Under the pieces are notes generated by a model that saw only the letters and a program-made list of their open reading frames with translations, made no database searches and had not been told where the DNA came from. From the NCBI GenBank assembly GCA_046351555.1, contig JAXLYI010000009.1, positions 124,001 through 188,000 on the forward strand: a DNA stretch of 64,000 nt. The letters run 5' to 3'. The DNA comes from CAISKJ01 sp046351555. Its GTDB lineage: Bacteria; Myxococcota_A; Polyangia; Polyangiales; Ga0077539. Below, piece by piece: positions 15,684 to 24,315 of the stretch. A program made the translations under genes and the position numbers. Within the stretch, counting starts at the first letter, position 1, and every line of letters starts with the position of its first letter.

Positions 15684-17024
15684 TCACAAAGTCCTCGTCC
15701 GCCCCGCCGTCGCGGGCGCGCGGTCGAGCGCGCGGTGCGGCGCGCGGGGGCCGCCTCGCGGGCAGCGCGGCCGCGACGCCCCGCCCGGCGCGACGGGCGG
15801 CGCGGCGGCGGGCGGGGCGCTCCCTGGCGGCGAGGTCACGGGCGGCGACGGCTCGGGTAGAGGGCTCGGGCGCGGCGGCGCGGCGGGTGCGGCGACCGGC
15901 GCGGGCGGCACCGAAGCGCGCCCGCGGACCGCCGCGACCGCGAGCGCGCCGAGGGCGGCGAGCACCGCGAGCGCGACGGCGCCGCGGCGGGCGTAGGTCG
16001 TGCGGCCGTGAGGCGCGGGCGACGTCGCGGCGGGGGAGGCGGGCGACGTGACGGCGGGCGCGGCGGGCGGGGGGGCCGACGGCGTCCGCGGCGCGCGGCC
16101 GCTCTCCCAGGCGCGCTGGGCGTCGTCGAGGGAGGCGTCGAGGTCGGCGAGGAGCGCGGCGGCGTTGGCGTGGCGGTCGCCGGGGGTGATCGAGAGCGCG
16201 CGGGCGAGCACGGGCTCCCAGGGCCCCACGTCGACGGAGAAGCGCGACGGCGTCGGGCGGCTCGGCGCGCTGATGCTGGCGTAGAGCTCGATGGCGGTGC
16301 GGCCCGCGTAGGCGCGCTGCCCGACGAGCGCCTCGACGAGGAGCAGGGCGAGCGCGTGCACGTCGGTCCAGGGGCCCGTGCGCAGCCTCGCCACCTGCTC
16401 GGGCGCCGCGTGCGTGAGCGAGAACGACGAGTGGGGGTCGGCGGTCCGCTCCGTCCAGTCGGGCGCGTCCTCGTCGGGGGAGAAGACCTTCGCGACGCCG
16501 AAGTCGAGCACCTTCACGGAGGCCTCGCCGCGCCGCGCCTCGGTCACCATCACGTTGGCGGGCTTGAGGTCGCGGTGCGCGACGCCGGCCTCGTGGGCGG
16601 CGGCGATGGCGTCGATCACGGGGCGGAGGAGCGCCATCGCCTCGCGGGGCGCGCGGGGGCGGCCCTCGTCGGCGCGGAGGCGGGCCTCGAGGGTCTCGCC
16701 GTCGAGCCACTCGAGCACGATGAAGGGGTGGGCGACGCCGGCGAGGTCGGTCACCCCGAAGTCGAGCACCCGCACGATCGACGGGTGCCGCAGCGTCGCG
16801 ACGATGCGCGCCTCGCGCTCGAACGCCTCGAAGAAGCGCTCGCGCTCCGCCTCGCGCAGGGCGGCCGGCACGGCGAGCACCTTCACCGCGACGGGGCAGT
16901 CGAGGGCGTTGTGGGAGCCGCGATACACCGCGCCGTAGCCGCCGCGCGCGACGAAGCTCGTGAGGCGAAAGCGAGCGTCGATGGCGGTCCCGTCGAGGCG
17001 CTCGATGGGGTCGGGCGACTCCAT
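15684..17024 (-). CDS. Hanks-type Ser/Thr protein kinase, membrane-anchored
   Basis: 446 aa from ATG 17024. The kinase domain (about 20-300) has a Gly-rich loop ARGGYGAVYRG, catalytic Lys48 in VAVKVL, HRDLKPANVM, DFGVAK and HAAPEQ, so all catalytic elements are present. A Pro/Ala linker and one transmembrane helix (about 350-372) precede a Pro-rich tail. The last residues in this frame are Arg-rich; the adjacent frame ends in the acidic GGADEDFVIE, so the true C-terminus may be in the other frame. The gene is followed by the FHA/winged-helix gene. A 20-bp palindrome lies about 75 bp upstream of its start. Confidence 0.88.
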   Translation of the reverse strand: MESPDPIERLDGTAIDARFRLTSFVARGGYGAVYRGSHNALDCPVAVKVLAVPAALREAERERFFEAFEREARIVATLRHPSIVRVLDFGVTDLAGVAHPFIVLEWLDGETLEARLRADEGRPRAPREAMALLRPVIDAIAAAHEAGVAHRDLKPANVMVTEARRGEASVKVLDFGVAKVFSPDEDAPDWTERTADPHSSFSLTHAAPEQVARLRTGPWTDVHALALLLVEALVGQRAYAGRTAIELYASISAPSRPTPSRFSVDVGPWEPVLARALSITPGDRHANAAALLADLDASLDDAQRAWESGRAPRTPSAPPPAAPAVTSPASPAATSPAPHGRTTYARRGAVALAVLAALGALAVAAVRGRASVPPAPVAAPAAPPRPSPLPEPSPPVTSPPGSAPPAAAPPVAPGGASRPRCPRGGPRAPHRALDRAPATAGRTRTL

Positions 17025-17099
17025 GCGGCGGCGGGGAGTATATGCCCCCGACGGCCCGCGCGAGACCAGCGGATGCGGCGCGACGCGCGCCCCGACGGA

Positions 17100-17119
17100 A
17101 GACTATGGCGCCATAGTCT
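17100..17119. promoter_or_regulatory. Perfect 20-bp palindrome upstream of a kinase gene
   Basis: AGACTATGGCGCCATAGTCT is its own reverse complement. It lies in the 109-bp gap between the stop of the Cys-rich lipoprotein (17134) and the start of the Ser/Thr kinase (17024), both on the minus strand. Its length, perfect symmetry and relatively AT-rich arms fit a dimer-binding operator. It has no loop and no T-run, so it is a poor intrinsic terminator. Confidence 0.55.
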
Positions 17120-17133
17120 CGGACGCCCCCCGG

Positions 17134-18771
17134 TCAGGGGATGCCCGTCCGCTGCGACGCCGTGGGGTAGTCGCACTGCGGCGGCTGCGTGCGGTCGGGC
17201 ACGCCGGTGGCGTCCTCGTTGTAGCGGCACACGAGCGGCGCGGTGCAGTTCGCGTTGCGGGTGCAGTTCCGGTACACGCAGAGCGCGAGGTTGTCGGTGC
17301 CCGGGGGCGCGAGGAGGTCGACGTTGGCGGGGTCGTCGGGGCAGGCGCGGCTCACCGCGAGGTCGACGAAGCTCCCGCAGATGCCCTGCGTCGCCGAGCT
17401 CGACACCCGGAAGCAGATCCCGCGGCACTGGACGTTGCGCGGCTGCGTCTCGCCGGGGACGGTCACCGTGATCGACGGGTTGCACGGCGCGCCGTCGGGC
17501 AGGCGCGTGAGGTCGGCGCCCGCGGTGCCGCAGCTCCCGACGCGGACGTTGCAGCGCCGCCCGCTCGGGCACTGCGCGTCCGACGAGCAGAACGGGAAGC
17601 ACCCCGGGCTGTCGGGCGTCGCCCCCGCGTGCGTGTACCACCACCCCGTGCACGCGAAGCCCGCGCGGCACCCGGTGACCGCCCCCGGCGTGCAGGCCTG
17701 GACGCAGAGCGAGTCCGCCATCGCCCCGTCGCCCTGCGTGAGGCAGGTCGCGTTGCCCCCGCCGCACATCGACCGCTCCGTCACCTGCGACGGGCTGTTG
17801 ACGCAGTTGTCCGTGCACATCGGGAGCGACCCCGTCGGCACGCACACCAGCGCCCCGCAGGCCGGGTCCGCGCCGCCCGCCGGGTCGGCGTTGGTGCAGG
17901 CCGCACCCGCCCTCGTCCCGCCGGTCGACGGCGTCGTGCACCGCCCCGCCGCGCACGTCTGCCCGGTGGCGCAGCGCAGCCCGCAGGCGCCGCAGTTGGC
18001 GACGTCGGAGCTCACGTCGGTGCAGAGCGTCCCGCACATCTGCCGCGGCGCCACGCAGGTGGAGGTGGTGCCGCAACGCCCAGCGACGCAGGGCTGACCC
18101 GAGGCGCAGCGGACGCCGCACGCGCCGCAGTTGTTGAGGTCGGCGCTGGTGTCGGTGCAGACGCCGGAGCACGTCACCCGCGGCGCGGCGCACGAGCCTC
18201 CGGTGCAGTTGCCGCCGGCGCAGCTCTGCCCGGCGCTGCACGCGAGGCCGCACACGCCGCAGTTGGCGGGGTCGGTGTTGACGTCGGCGCAGGTCATCCC
18301 GCAGAGGACGCGCGGCGCCGAGCAGGTGGGCGGCGCCCCGGCGCACGCGCCCGCGGAGCACGCCTGGCCCGAGGGGCAGGCGTTGCCGCAGCGGCCGCAG
18401 TTGAAGGCGTCGCTGCGCGGGTCGACGCACGACGTCCCGCACATCAGCCGGGGCGACGCGCAGGTGGGGGCCGGGTCGGTGCAGGCGCCCGAGGTGCACG
18501 ACTGCCCCGCGGCGCAGGCGTTGTTGCAGCGGCCGCAGTGCCGGAGGTTGACGGACACGTCGACGCACTGCCCGCCGCACACGAGCTCGCCGCTGGCGCA
18601 GCCTGGGAGCTCGGGGTCGGGCTGGTCGAGCACGGCGGCCTCCGCCGCGGCCTCCTTCGCGGCGTCCGCGCCCACGTCCGCGCTCGCGTCGTCGTCGAAG
18701 GGGACGTAGCCGCCCTGCACGGCGCACCCGAGCGACAGGGACAGCGAAGCCACGAGCCATCGAGAGACCAT
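17134..18771 (-). CDS. Cys-rich repeat lipoprotein
   Basis: 545 aa. Start ATG 18771 is preferred because it has a GGAGG ribosome site and gives a lipoprotein signal with lipobox SLGC (Cys16); the longer frame is not protein-like. After an Asp/Ala linker come five repeats of about 40 residues with the pattern C-x6-CG-x2-C-x-D-x6-NCG-x-CG-x2-C (about 47-270). A second Cys-rich region without clear repeats fills 280-545. The many Cys suggest a disulfide-stapled extracellular rod. Similar repeats occur in the RCC1 lipoproteins of this window. No catalytic motif is visible; function unknown. Confidence 0.8.
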   Translation of the reverse strand: MVSRWLVASLSLSLGCAVQGGYVPFDDDASADVGADAAKEAAAEAAVLDQPDPELPGCASGELVCGGQCVDVSVNLRHCGRCNNACAAGQSCTSGACTDPAPTCASPRLMCGTSCVDPRSDAFNCGRCGNACPSGQACSAGACAGAPPTCSAPRVLCGMTCADVNTDPANCGVCGLACSAGQSCAGGNCTGGSCAAPRVTCSGVCTDTSADLNNCGACGVRCASGQPCVAGRCGTTSTCVAPRQMCGTLCTDVSSDVANCGACGLRCATGQTCAAGRCTTPSTGGTRAGAACTNADPAGGADPACGALVCVPTGSLPMCTDNCVNSPSQVTERSMCGGGNATCLTQGDGAMADSLCVQACTPGAVTGCRAGFACTGWWYTHAGATPDSPGCFPFCSSDAQCPSGRRCNVRVGSCGTAGADLTRLPDGAPCNPSITVTVPGETQPRNVQCRGICFRVSSSATQGICGSFVDLAVSRACPDDPANVDLLAPPGTDNLALCVYRNCTRNANCTAPLVCRYNEDATGVPDRTQPPQCDYPTASQRTGIP

Positions 18772-18910
18772 CGCGAACCTCCGGCGGGCGCACGCCCGAA
18801 GCTCGACGGTAGAGGGTTTGCGCGGCCCGTCAAGAGAAGCGCGACGTCCATCCCCGCCCGCCGCAAACTCCCCTCCCCCGCCCGCGCCCGCGCATACTCG
18901 CCGGCGCCGC

Positions 18911-19891
18911 ATGGACCCCGCCGCGCCCCTCGCCCAGCACCTCGACGCCTTCCGCACCTACCTCGCCCACGAGCGGCGCGCGTCCCCCAAGACCGTGGAG
19001 CACTACCTCCGCGACCTCGCCACGCTCGACGACTTCCTCCGCGCGAAGGTCTCCCCGGCCCCGACGCTCGCCCACATCACCCTCGCCTCGCTGCGGGGCT
19101 GGCTCGCCGCCCGCACGAAGGGCCGCGTCGCCTCGACGCTCTCGCGCAACGTCTCCACCGTACGGTCGTTCTTCCGGTGGGCGCGCAAGCACTCACTGGT
19201 GACCGACGACCCCACGTCGCTCCTGCGCGCGCCGAAGGTGCGGCGCAAGCTCCCCGACACGCTCTCCGTGCCCGACGCGGGTCGCCTCATGAGCGCCCCC
19301 GAAGAGCGCGCCCGCCCCACGAAGCGCAAGGACCTCGCGCGCGTCACCGGCGCCCTCCGCGCGCGCGACCGCTTCCTGCTGGAGCTCATCTACGGCGCGG
19401 GGCTGCGCGTGAGCGAGGCCGTCGGGCTCGACCTCGGCGACGTCTCCGAGGGCGCCCGCACCGCCCGCGTGCTCGGCAAGGGCTCGAAGGAGCGCGTCGT
19501 CCCGCTCGGCGCGCCCGCCCTCGCGGCCTGGTCGGCGTGGCTGCGCGAGCGCCCGAAGATGGTCGACCCGCGCACCGGCGAGCAGCACGCCACCGCCGTC
19601 TTCCTCGGGCGCGCGGGCAAGCGGATCACCGTGCGGCAGGTCCAATACCTCATCGCGGAGTACGGCGAGCTCGCCACCGGCGCGCCCGGCGTCCACCCCC
19701 ACCAGCTCCGCCACGCCTGCGCGACGCACCTGCTCGACGCCGGCGCCGACCTCCGCATGATCCAGGAGCTCCTCGGCCACGCCTCCCTCTCGACCACGCA
19801 GCGCTACACCCACGTCTCGGTCGACCACATCATGAAGGTCTACGACGGCGCCCACCCCCTCGCGAAGCCGCGCGACGCCTCGTCCGGGTGA
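18911..19891 (+). CDS. Tyrosine recombinase XerC/XerD
   Basis: 326 aa, close to the usual 300. The N-terminal SAM-like core-binding domain covers about 5-95. The catalytic residues are all visible: Arg166 (GLRVSE), Lys193 (GKGSKER), His264 and Arg267 (HPHQLRH), His290 (LGHASLS) and Tyr299 (RYTHV). It resolves chromosome dimers at dif, or could be an integrase, but its place directly before fmt and the absence of integration features favour housekeeping Xer. Start ATG 18911 precedes the conserved region; a longer upstream frame is Pro/Arg-rich and unlikely. XerC and XerD cannot be separated by eye. Confidence 0.9.
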   Translation: MDPAAPLAQHLDAFRTYLAHERRASPKTVEHYLRDLATLDDFLRAKVSPAPTLAHITLASLRGWLAARTKGRVASTLSRNVSTVRSFFRWARKHSLVTDDPTSLLRAPKVRRKLPDTLSVPDAGRLMSAPEERARPTKRKDLARVTGALRARDRFLLELIYGAGLRVSEAVGLDLGDVSEGARTARVLGKGSKERVVPLGAPALAAWSAWLRERPKMVDPRTGEQHATAVFLGRAGKRITVRQVQYLIAEYGELATGAPGVHPHQLRHACATHLLDAGADLRMIQELLGHASLSTTQRYTHVSVDHIMKVYDGAHPLAKPRDASSG

Positions 19892-19937
19892 CGCCCCGCT
19901 ACCCATTCGCCCCGAAGGCCGTTACAACACCGCCGCC

Positions 19938-20897
19938 ATGACGCCACGCCCCCGCGCCGTCTTCTTCGGCACGCCCGCCTTCGCCGTGCCCTCGCTCGTG
20001 TCGCTCTCGTCCTTCGCCGACGTGGTGGCCGTCGTCTGCCAGCCCGACCGCCCCGCCGGCCGCGGCAACGTCGTCCAGCCCCCCGCGGTGAAGGTCGCCG
20101 CCACCGAGCGGGGCCTCCCCGTGCGACAGCCCGAGAAGCTCCGCGACGGCACCGTCGCCGCGTGGCTCCGCGAGCTCGCCCTCGACGTCGCGGTGGTCGT
20201 CGCCTACGGCCGCATCCTGCCGCCCGACGTCCTCGCCGCGCCCCGCGCGGGCTGCGTCAACGTGCACGCGAGCCTCCTGCCGCGGCACCGCGGGGCCGCG
20301 CCGATCCAGTGGTCGATCCTCGCGGGCGACGACGAGACGGGCGTCACGCTCATGCAGATGGACGAGGGCCTCGACACCGGCCCGATGCTCGCGACCCGCC
20401 GCACGCCCATCGGCCCCGACGAGACCGCCGCCGAGCTCTTCGGCCGCCTCTCGCACCTCGGCGCCGAGCTCGTGCGCGACGAGCTGCCGAAGCACCTCGC
20501 GGGCGCGCTCCCCCCCGTCGCGCAGGACGGCGCCGCCGCCACGCTCGCCCCGCCGCTCACCAAGGAGCTCGGGCGCATCGACTGGCGCCAGACCGCGCGC
20601 CAGGTTCACGACCGCGTGCGGGGCCTGCAGCCCTGGCCCGGGTGCTCCAGCACGCTCGGCGCGCGGCGCCTCATCGTGTCGCAGACGCGCCTCGACGACC
20701 CACCCGCGGTGGTGGCCGGCGCGCCCGGCGAGGTGGTGGCCGTCACGCGCGACCGCGTCTGGGTGGCGACGGGGCACGGCCTCGTGGCCCTCACCGAGCT
20801 CCAGTTCGAAGGGAAGAAGCGAATGACGGCGAGGGAGTTCATGGCGGGTCATCCGCTGCGCACGGGGATGATGCTCGGGCAGGAGCTGGGCCTGTGA
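19938..20897 (+). CDS. fmt: Methionyl-tRNA formyltransferase
   Basis: 319 aa, the usual length. It formylates Met-tRNA(fMet) with 10-formyl-THF for translation initiation. The hydrolase-like N-terminal domain carries VNVHASLLPRHRGAAPI with catalytic Asn108 and His110, followed by the conserved GDDETGVTLMQMDEGLDTG segment. The C-terminal OB-like domain begins after about residue 205. It lies 46 bp after the Xer gene and overlaps the cobalamin adenosyltransferase gene by 4 bp (GTGA). Confidence 0.96.
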   Translation: MTPRPRAVFFGTPAFAVPSLVSLSSFADVVAVVCQPDRPAGRGNVVQPPAVKVAATERGLPVRQPEKLRDGTVAAWLRELALDVAVVVAYGRILPPDVLAAPRAGCVNVHASLLPRHRGAAPIQWSILAGDDETGVTLMQMDEGLDTGPMLATRRTPIGPDETAAELFGRLSHLGAELVRDELPKHLAGALPPVAQDGAAATLAPPLTKELGRIDWRQTARQVHDRVRGLQPWPGCSSTLGARRLIVSQTRLDDPPAVVAGAPGEVVAVTRDRVWVATGHGLVALTELQFEGKKRMTAREFMAGHPLRTGMMLGQELGL

Positions 20898-21442
20898 AGC
20901 TCTACACGAAGACCGGCGACGCAGGGGAGACGGGCCTCTTCGGCGGGGCGCGCGTGTCGAAAGCGTCGGCGCGCGTGTCGTCGTACGGCGCGGTCGACGA
21001 GCTCAACGCCGCCCTCGGCGTCGCGCGCGCCCACGGCCTCCCGGGCGACCTCGACGCGACCCTCGCGCGGGTTCAGGTCGACCTCTTCACCCTCGGCGCC
21101 GAGCTCGCCACCGCGCCCGGCAAGGAGCGCAACATCGGCATCGCCCTCCTCGACGAGCCCGACGTCGCGCGCCTCGAAGGCGCCATCGACGCGAGCGAGG
21201 CCGCGCTCGAACCCCTCAAGAGCTTCGTGCTCCCGGGTGGATCGGTCGCCGCCGCGCACCTCCACGTCGCCCGCACCGTCTGCCGCCGCGCCGAGCGCGA
21301 GGTGGTGGCCCTCGCCGCGAACGAGCCCGTCCGCGACCTGCTCGTCGTGTACCTCAACCGGTTGAGCGACCTTCTCTTCTCGCTCGCGCGCCGGGCCAAC
21401 CAGCTCGCGGGCGTCGCGGACGTCCCCTGGACGCCGCGGTAG
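20894..21442 (+). CDS. Cob(I)alamin adenosyltransferase, PduO type
   Basis: 182 aa from GTG 20894, which overlaps the fmt stop in a GTGA. N-terminal KLYTKTGDAGETGLFGG is the signature ATP-binding loop of PduO/MMAB enzymes, and the C-terminal RRAEREVVALAANEPV and YLNRLSDLLFSLAR segments also match. It transfers the adenosyl group of ATP to cob(I)alamin to make coenzyme B12, needed by enzymes such as methylmalonyl-CoA mutase. No cobalamin-dependent enzyme is visible in the window. Translational coupling to fmt is likely. Confidence 0.95.
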   Translation: MKLYTKTGDAGETGLFGGARVSKASARVSSYGAVDELNAALGVARAHGLPGDLDATLARVQVDLFTLGAELATAPGKERNIGIALLDEPDVARLEGAIDASEAALEPLKSFVLPGGSVAAAHLHVARTVCRRAEREVVALAANEPVRDLLVVYLNRLSDLLFSLARRANQLAGVADVPWTPR

Positions 21443-21494
21443 CGCGCGACGAAGACGGGCACCGCCTCGCCTCCGCCGCGCGCCCCGACGCCCG

Positions 21495-22436
21495 CTACCG
21501 GACGGCCGGCGTGCAGGTCGCGGTCTCGCTCCCGTACGCGCCCACCCACACCGTGTAGCGCCCGTCGGCCGGGCACATGAACGTCACCAGCGGGCACAGC
21601 GACACGTCGCCCGCGTCGGGGCCGCCCGCGTCGCGCGTGCACATCGCGCTCGTCGGCGCGTCGTCGTTCTGCGTGATCGCCGTCGCGCACGGCGTCGTCG
21701 CGTTGCCCGGGCAGATCTGCATCAACGCGTCGCCGGTGCAGGTCCCGAGGCCGCAGCCCGCGTTGCACCCGACGGTGACCATCTGGCCCGCGGTGCACGT
21801 CCGCGCCGCGCCCGACAGCGTGAGGTTGCACGTGCGGGGCACGCCCGACGGGCACCCGCCGCCGTCGCCCGCGCCGCCGTCGCCGTTGCACTGGCTCGAC
21901 ACGTAGGCCCAGTCGGCCCCCATGCAGCCGCCGGTGGTCGAGCCCGTCGACGTGCCCGGCACGCAGGAGTTGGTGCGACGGCACCACCCGCAACCAGGCA
22001 GCGGCGTGCACGCGCCGCAGCCCATCGACCCGCTGCCGCAGTTGGGCGGAGGCGTCCCGCCGTCGCCGCCGCACTGGCTCGGGAGGTAGGCCCAGTCGGT
22101 GCCCGTGCAGCCGCCGGCGGTCGAGCCCATGGCGTTGCCGGCCACGCAGGAGTTGGTTCGCCGACACCACCCGCAGCCCGGCAGCGGCGTGCACGCGCCG
22201 CAGTTCGCCGAGCCGCCACCACAGCTCGGCCCGTCGCCGCTCATCGTCGCGTCGTTGCCCGACGCCGTGTCGTTGCCCACCCTCGCGTCGTTGCCGGTGC
22301 CCGTGTCGTTGCCCACCGTGCTGTCCGGCGCGGTCGACGCGTCGGGGTCGGTCACCCCGCCGCCACCTCCCCCGCCGCCGTTACAGCCGAATATAACCGA
22401 AGAAACGAAGATCACACCCGCGTGCAGACGTGCCAT
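21495..22436 (-). CDS. Lipoprotein with two PSI-like Cys-rich repeats
   Basis: 313 aa with lipobox VIFGC (Cys18), followed by a Gly run and an Asp/Thr/Asn-rich linker (GNDTGTGNDARVGNDTASGND). Two repeats of about 45 residues share CGACTPLPGCGWCRRTNSC and resemble plexin/semaphorin/integrin (PSI) domains. The last 130 residues are Cys-rich with no recognised domain. It is expected on the cell surface. The same PSI-like unit occurs in the thioredoxin lipoprotein at 37.5 kb. Function unknown. Confidence 0.75.
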   Translation of the reverse strand: MARLHAGVIFVSSVIFGCNGGGGGGGGVTDPDASTAPDSTVGNDTGTGNDARVGNDTASGNDATMSGDGPSCGGGSANCGACTPLPGCGWCRRTNSCVAGNAMGSTAGGCTGTDWAYLPSQCGGDGGTPPPNCGSGSMGCGACTPLPGCGWCRRTNSCVPGTSTGSTTGGCMGADWAYVSSQCNGDGGAGDGGGCPSGVPRTCNLTLSGAARTCTAGQMVTVGCNAGCGLGTCTGDALMQICPGNATTPCATAITQNDDAPTSAMCTRDAGGPDAGDVSLCPLVTFMCPADGRYTVWVGAYGSETATCTPAVR

Positions 22437-22466
22437 GCCGAGAGCCTCCTGCGGGGATCCTACGGC

Positions 22467-22486
22467 ATGCGGAGTCTCTTCCGCAT
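22467..22486 (-). terminator. Small hairpin upstream of the kinase stop / after the PSI lipoprotein start
   Basis: ATGCGGA (22467-22473) and TCCGCAT (22480-22486) form a 7-bp stem with a 6-base loop in the 64-bp gap between two minus-strand genes. No T-run follows, so terminator activity is only a possibility; a leader hairpin or operator would fit as well. Confidence 0.25.
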
Positions 22487-22500
22487 CGGGATTTCTCCGA

Positions 22501-24270
22501 TTACGCCGCGTCGGCCTCGAGCGCCGCGAAGAGGTCGTCGAGCTCGCGGCGGCCGCGCAGGGCCTCGGTGAGCTCGCCGGCGTCCTTGAGCAGCTCCGCT
22601 TCCATCGCGGCGAGCTGCGTGGCGGCGATCTCCAGGCGCCGCTGGATCCCCTTCATCTCGTCCTCGCCCTGGAGCGAGACCCGGTCGAGCTGCTTGCGCA
22701 TCGCGTCGATCTGAAACTCCAGGTCGCGCACCTCGCGCTCGGCCGAGGCGTGGGCGGCCTGGGCGTCGCGCAGCTCCTCGGCGTGCGGGAGCGCCTCGGC
22801 GAGGGCCGCGGTCGCCGCGTGGTAGCGCTCGTAGAGCTCGCGCGGCGGGAGCGCGGGCGTCGGCCCGAGCGCGGCGATGGAGGCGTGGAGCGTGACGAAG
22901 GGGTCGATGAGGGGCCGGGCCGCCGACTCGCGCGCTGCCGCGTCGGCGCGGGCGCGGTCGAGGGCCTCGCGGGCGGCGTGGAGGTCGGCCGAGAGCGCGT
23001 CCATCGCGCGGCCGAAGCGCTGCTGGGCGTCGCGGGTTCGGTCGGCGACGGCGTCGGCGCGGGTCTGGTCGCCGAGCCACGAGGCGTGGACGCCGGCCAT
23101 CGCGGTCACCGTCGCGCGCAGGCGGCCGAGCGCGGCGTAGTAGCGGGCCTCGGCGCCGCGGGGAAACGCGCGCAGCACCATCGTGCCGAAGAGCTCCGTC
23201 CGCCGCCCCCAGCGCTCGACGCCCATCGCCGAGAACATGCCCCCCTGCACGGTGCTCTTCTGCACCTGCACGGCCCGCGCGATCGGCGTCGGCGCCACGT
23301 GAACACCCGAGCGCCGCCGCGGCCGCGGGTTGCGCTCGGCCAGCGCGGCGATCGCCCGCTCCATCGCGCGCGCGTCGGCGGGGCGGTTCTCCGGGGCCTT
23401 CTCGAGGCTGCGGAGGATGAGCGCGTCGAGCTCGGGCGGGAGCTCGGGGTTGAGGCTCCGCGGCGACGGCGGGATGTCGCGCAGGTGGTGGATGAGGTAC
23501 GCCGTCACGTCGCCGGCCTGGAAGGGCAAGCGACCAGTGGCGCAGCGGAAGAGGATGCAGCCGAGCGCGTAGAGGTCGGCGGCGGGCCCGGCCTCGATGC
23601 CCGTGATGCGCTCGGGGGCCATGTACTGCGGCGTCCCGAAGATCTCCCCGGTGCCGGTGAGCCGCGAGTCGAGCATGTAGCGGGCGATGCCGAAGTCGAG
23701 GATCTTCATCCGCTCGTCGCCGTCGGGCGTCGTCGCGAGGAAGAGGTTGTCGGGCTTCAGGTCGCGGTGAATCACCTGGAAGTCGTGCGCGCGCGCCAGG
23801 CCCGCGAGCATCTGCGCCGCGCGGTCGAGCAGCATCGGGAGCGGCATCGGCCCGGGGTTCTGCTTGAGCCACGCCTCCAGCGTCATCCCCTCGAGGAGCT
23901 CGGTGACCATGAACGGGATGCCGTCGTCCATGTCGCCCTGGTCGATGATCTCGATGATGTTGGGGTGCGCGAGGCGCCGCGTGCTCGTCGCCTCGCGGCG
24001 GAAGCGCTCGCGGAGCTTCAGGTCGTTCGCCAGCTCCTTGCGGAACACCTTCACCGCCACGGCGCGGTCGGCGTTGCCCACGCGCGCCCGGTACACCGTC
24101 GCCATTCCGCCCGCGCCGAGGATGCTCTCGATGAAGTACTTGCCGCCCACCACGGCGCCGATGAGGGGGTCGGGCACGAGCACGAGCGGCGCGCGGCAGA
24201 CGATGCAGCGCACGCCCTCGGGCGGGTAGCGGAGGTTGCAGGTGGGGCAGTGCTTCAATCCCGACGCCAC
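22501..24270 (-). CDS. Ser/Thr protein kinase with N-terminal zinc ribbon and C-terminal coiled coil
   Basis: About 589 aa from GTG 24270; another in-frame GTG at 24303 would add 11 residues, and neither has a good ribosome site. Residues 8-25 form a zinc ribbon (CPTC and CIVC). The kinase domain (about 45-310) shows LGAGGMATVYRA, Lys74 in VAVKVF, HRDLKPDNLFL, DFGIAR and MAPE, so it should be active. There is no transmembrane segment. Residues 390-589 are Ala/Glu/Arg/Leu-rich and predicted helical coiled coil, probably for oligomerisation or partner binding. It is divergent from the pseudouridine synthase gene with a gap of only about 45 bp. Confidence 0.88.
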   Translation of the reverse strand: MASGLKHCPTCNLRYPPEGVRCIVCRAPLVLVPDPLIGAVVGGKYFIESILGAGGMATVYRARVGNADRAVAVKVFRKELANDLKLRERFRREATSTRRLAHPNIIEIIDQGDMDDGIPFMVTELLEGMTLEAWLKQNPGPMPLPMLLDRAAQMLAGLARAHDFQVIHRDLKPDNLFLATTPDGDERMKILDFGIARYMLDSRLTGTGEIFGTPQYMAPERITGIEAGPAADLYALGCILFRCATGRLPFQAGDVTAYLIHHLRDIPPSPRSLNPELPPELDALILRSLEKAPENRPADARAMERAIAALAERNPRPRRRSGVHVAPTPIARAVQVQKSTVQGGMFSAMGVERWGRRTELFGTMVLRAFPRGAEARYYAALGRLRATVTAMAGVHASWLGDQTRADAVADRTRDAQQRFGRAMDALSADLHAAREALDRARADAAARESAARPLIDPFVTLHASIAALGPTPALPPRELYERYHAATAALAEALPHAEELRDAQAAHASAEREVRDLEFQIDAMRKQLDRVSLQGEDEMKGIQRRLEIAATQLAAMEAELLKDAGELTEALRGRRELDDLFAALEADAA

Positions 24271-24315
24271 GGCGCGCGCGAGTGTACCATCGCGGCCCCC
24301 CACGGAGACCCGAAG

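Noticed and set aside
18911..19891. Xer-like recombinase as integrase of a mobile island
   Set aside because: Flanked by housekeeping fmt and adenosyltransferase genes, no tRNA, att repeats or phage genes nearby.
22099..24315. Upstream extension of the pseudouridine synthase frame over 700 codons
   Set aside because: It runs antisense to the Ser/Thr kinase and has no protein-like features; TTG 24316 has its own ribosome site.
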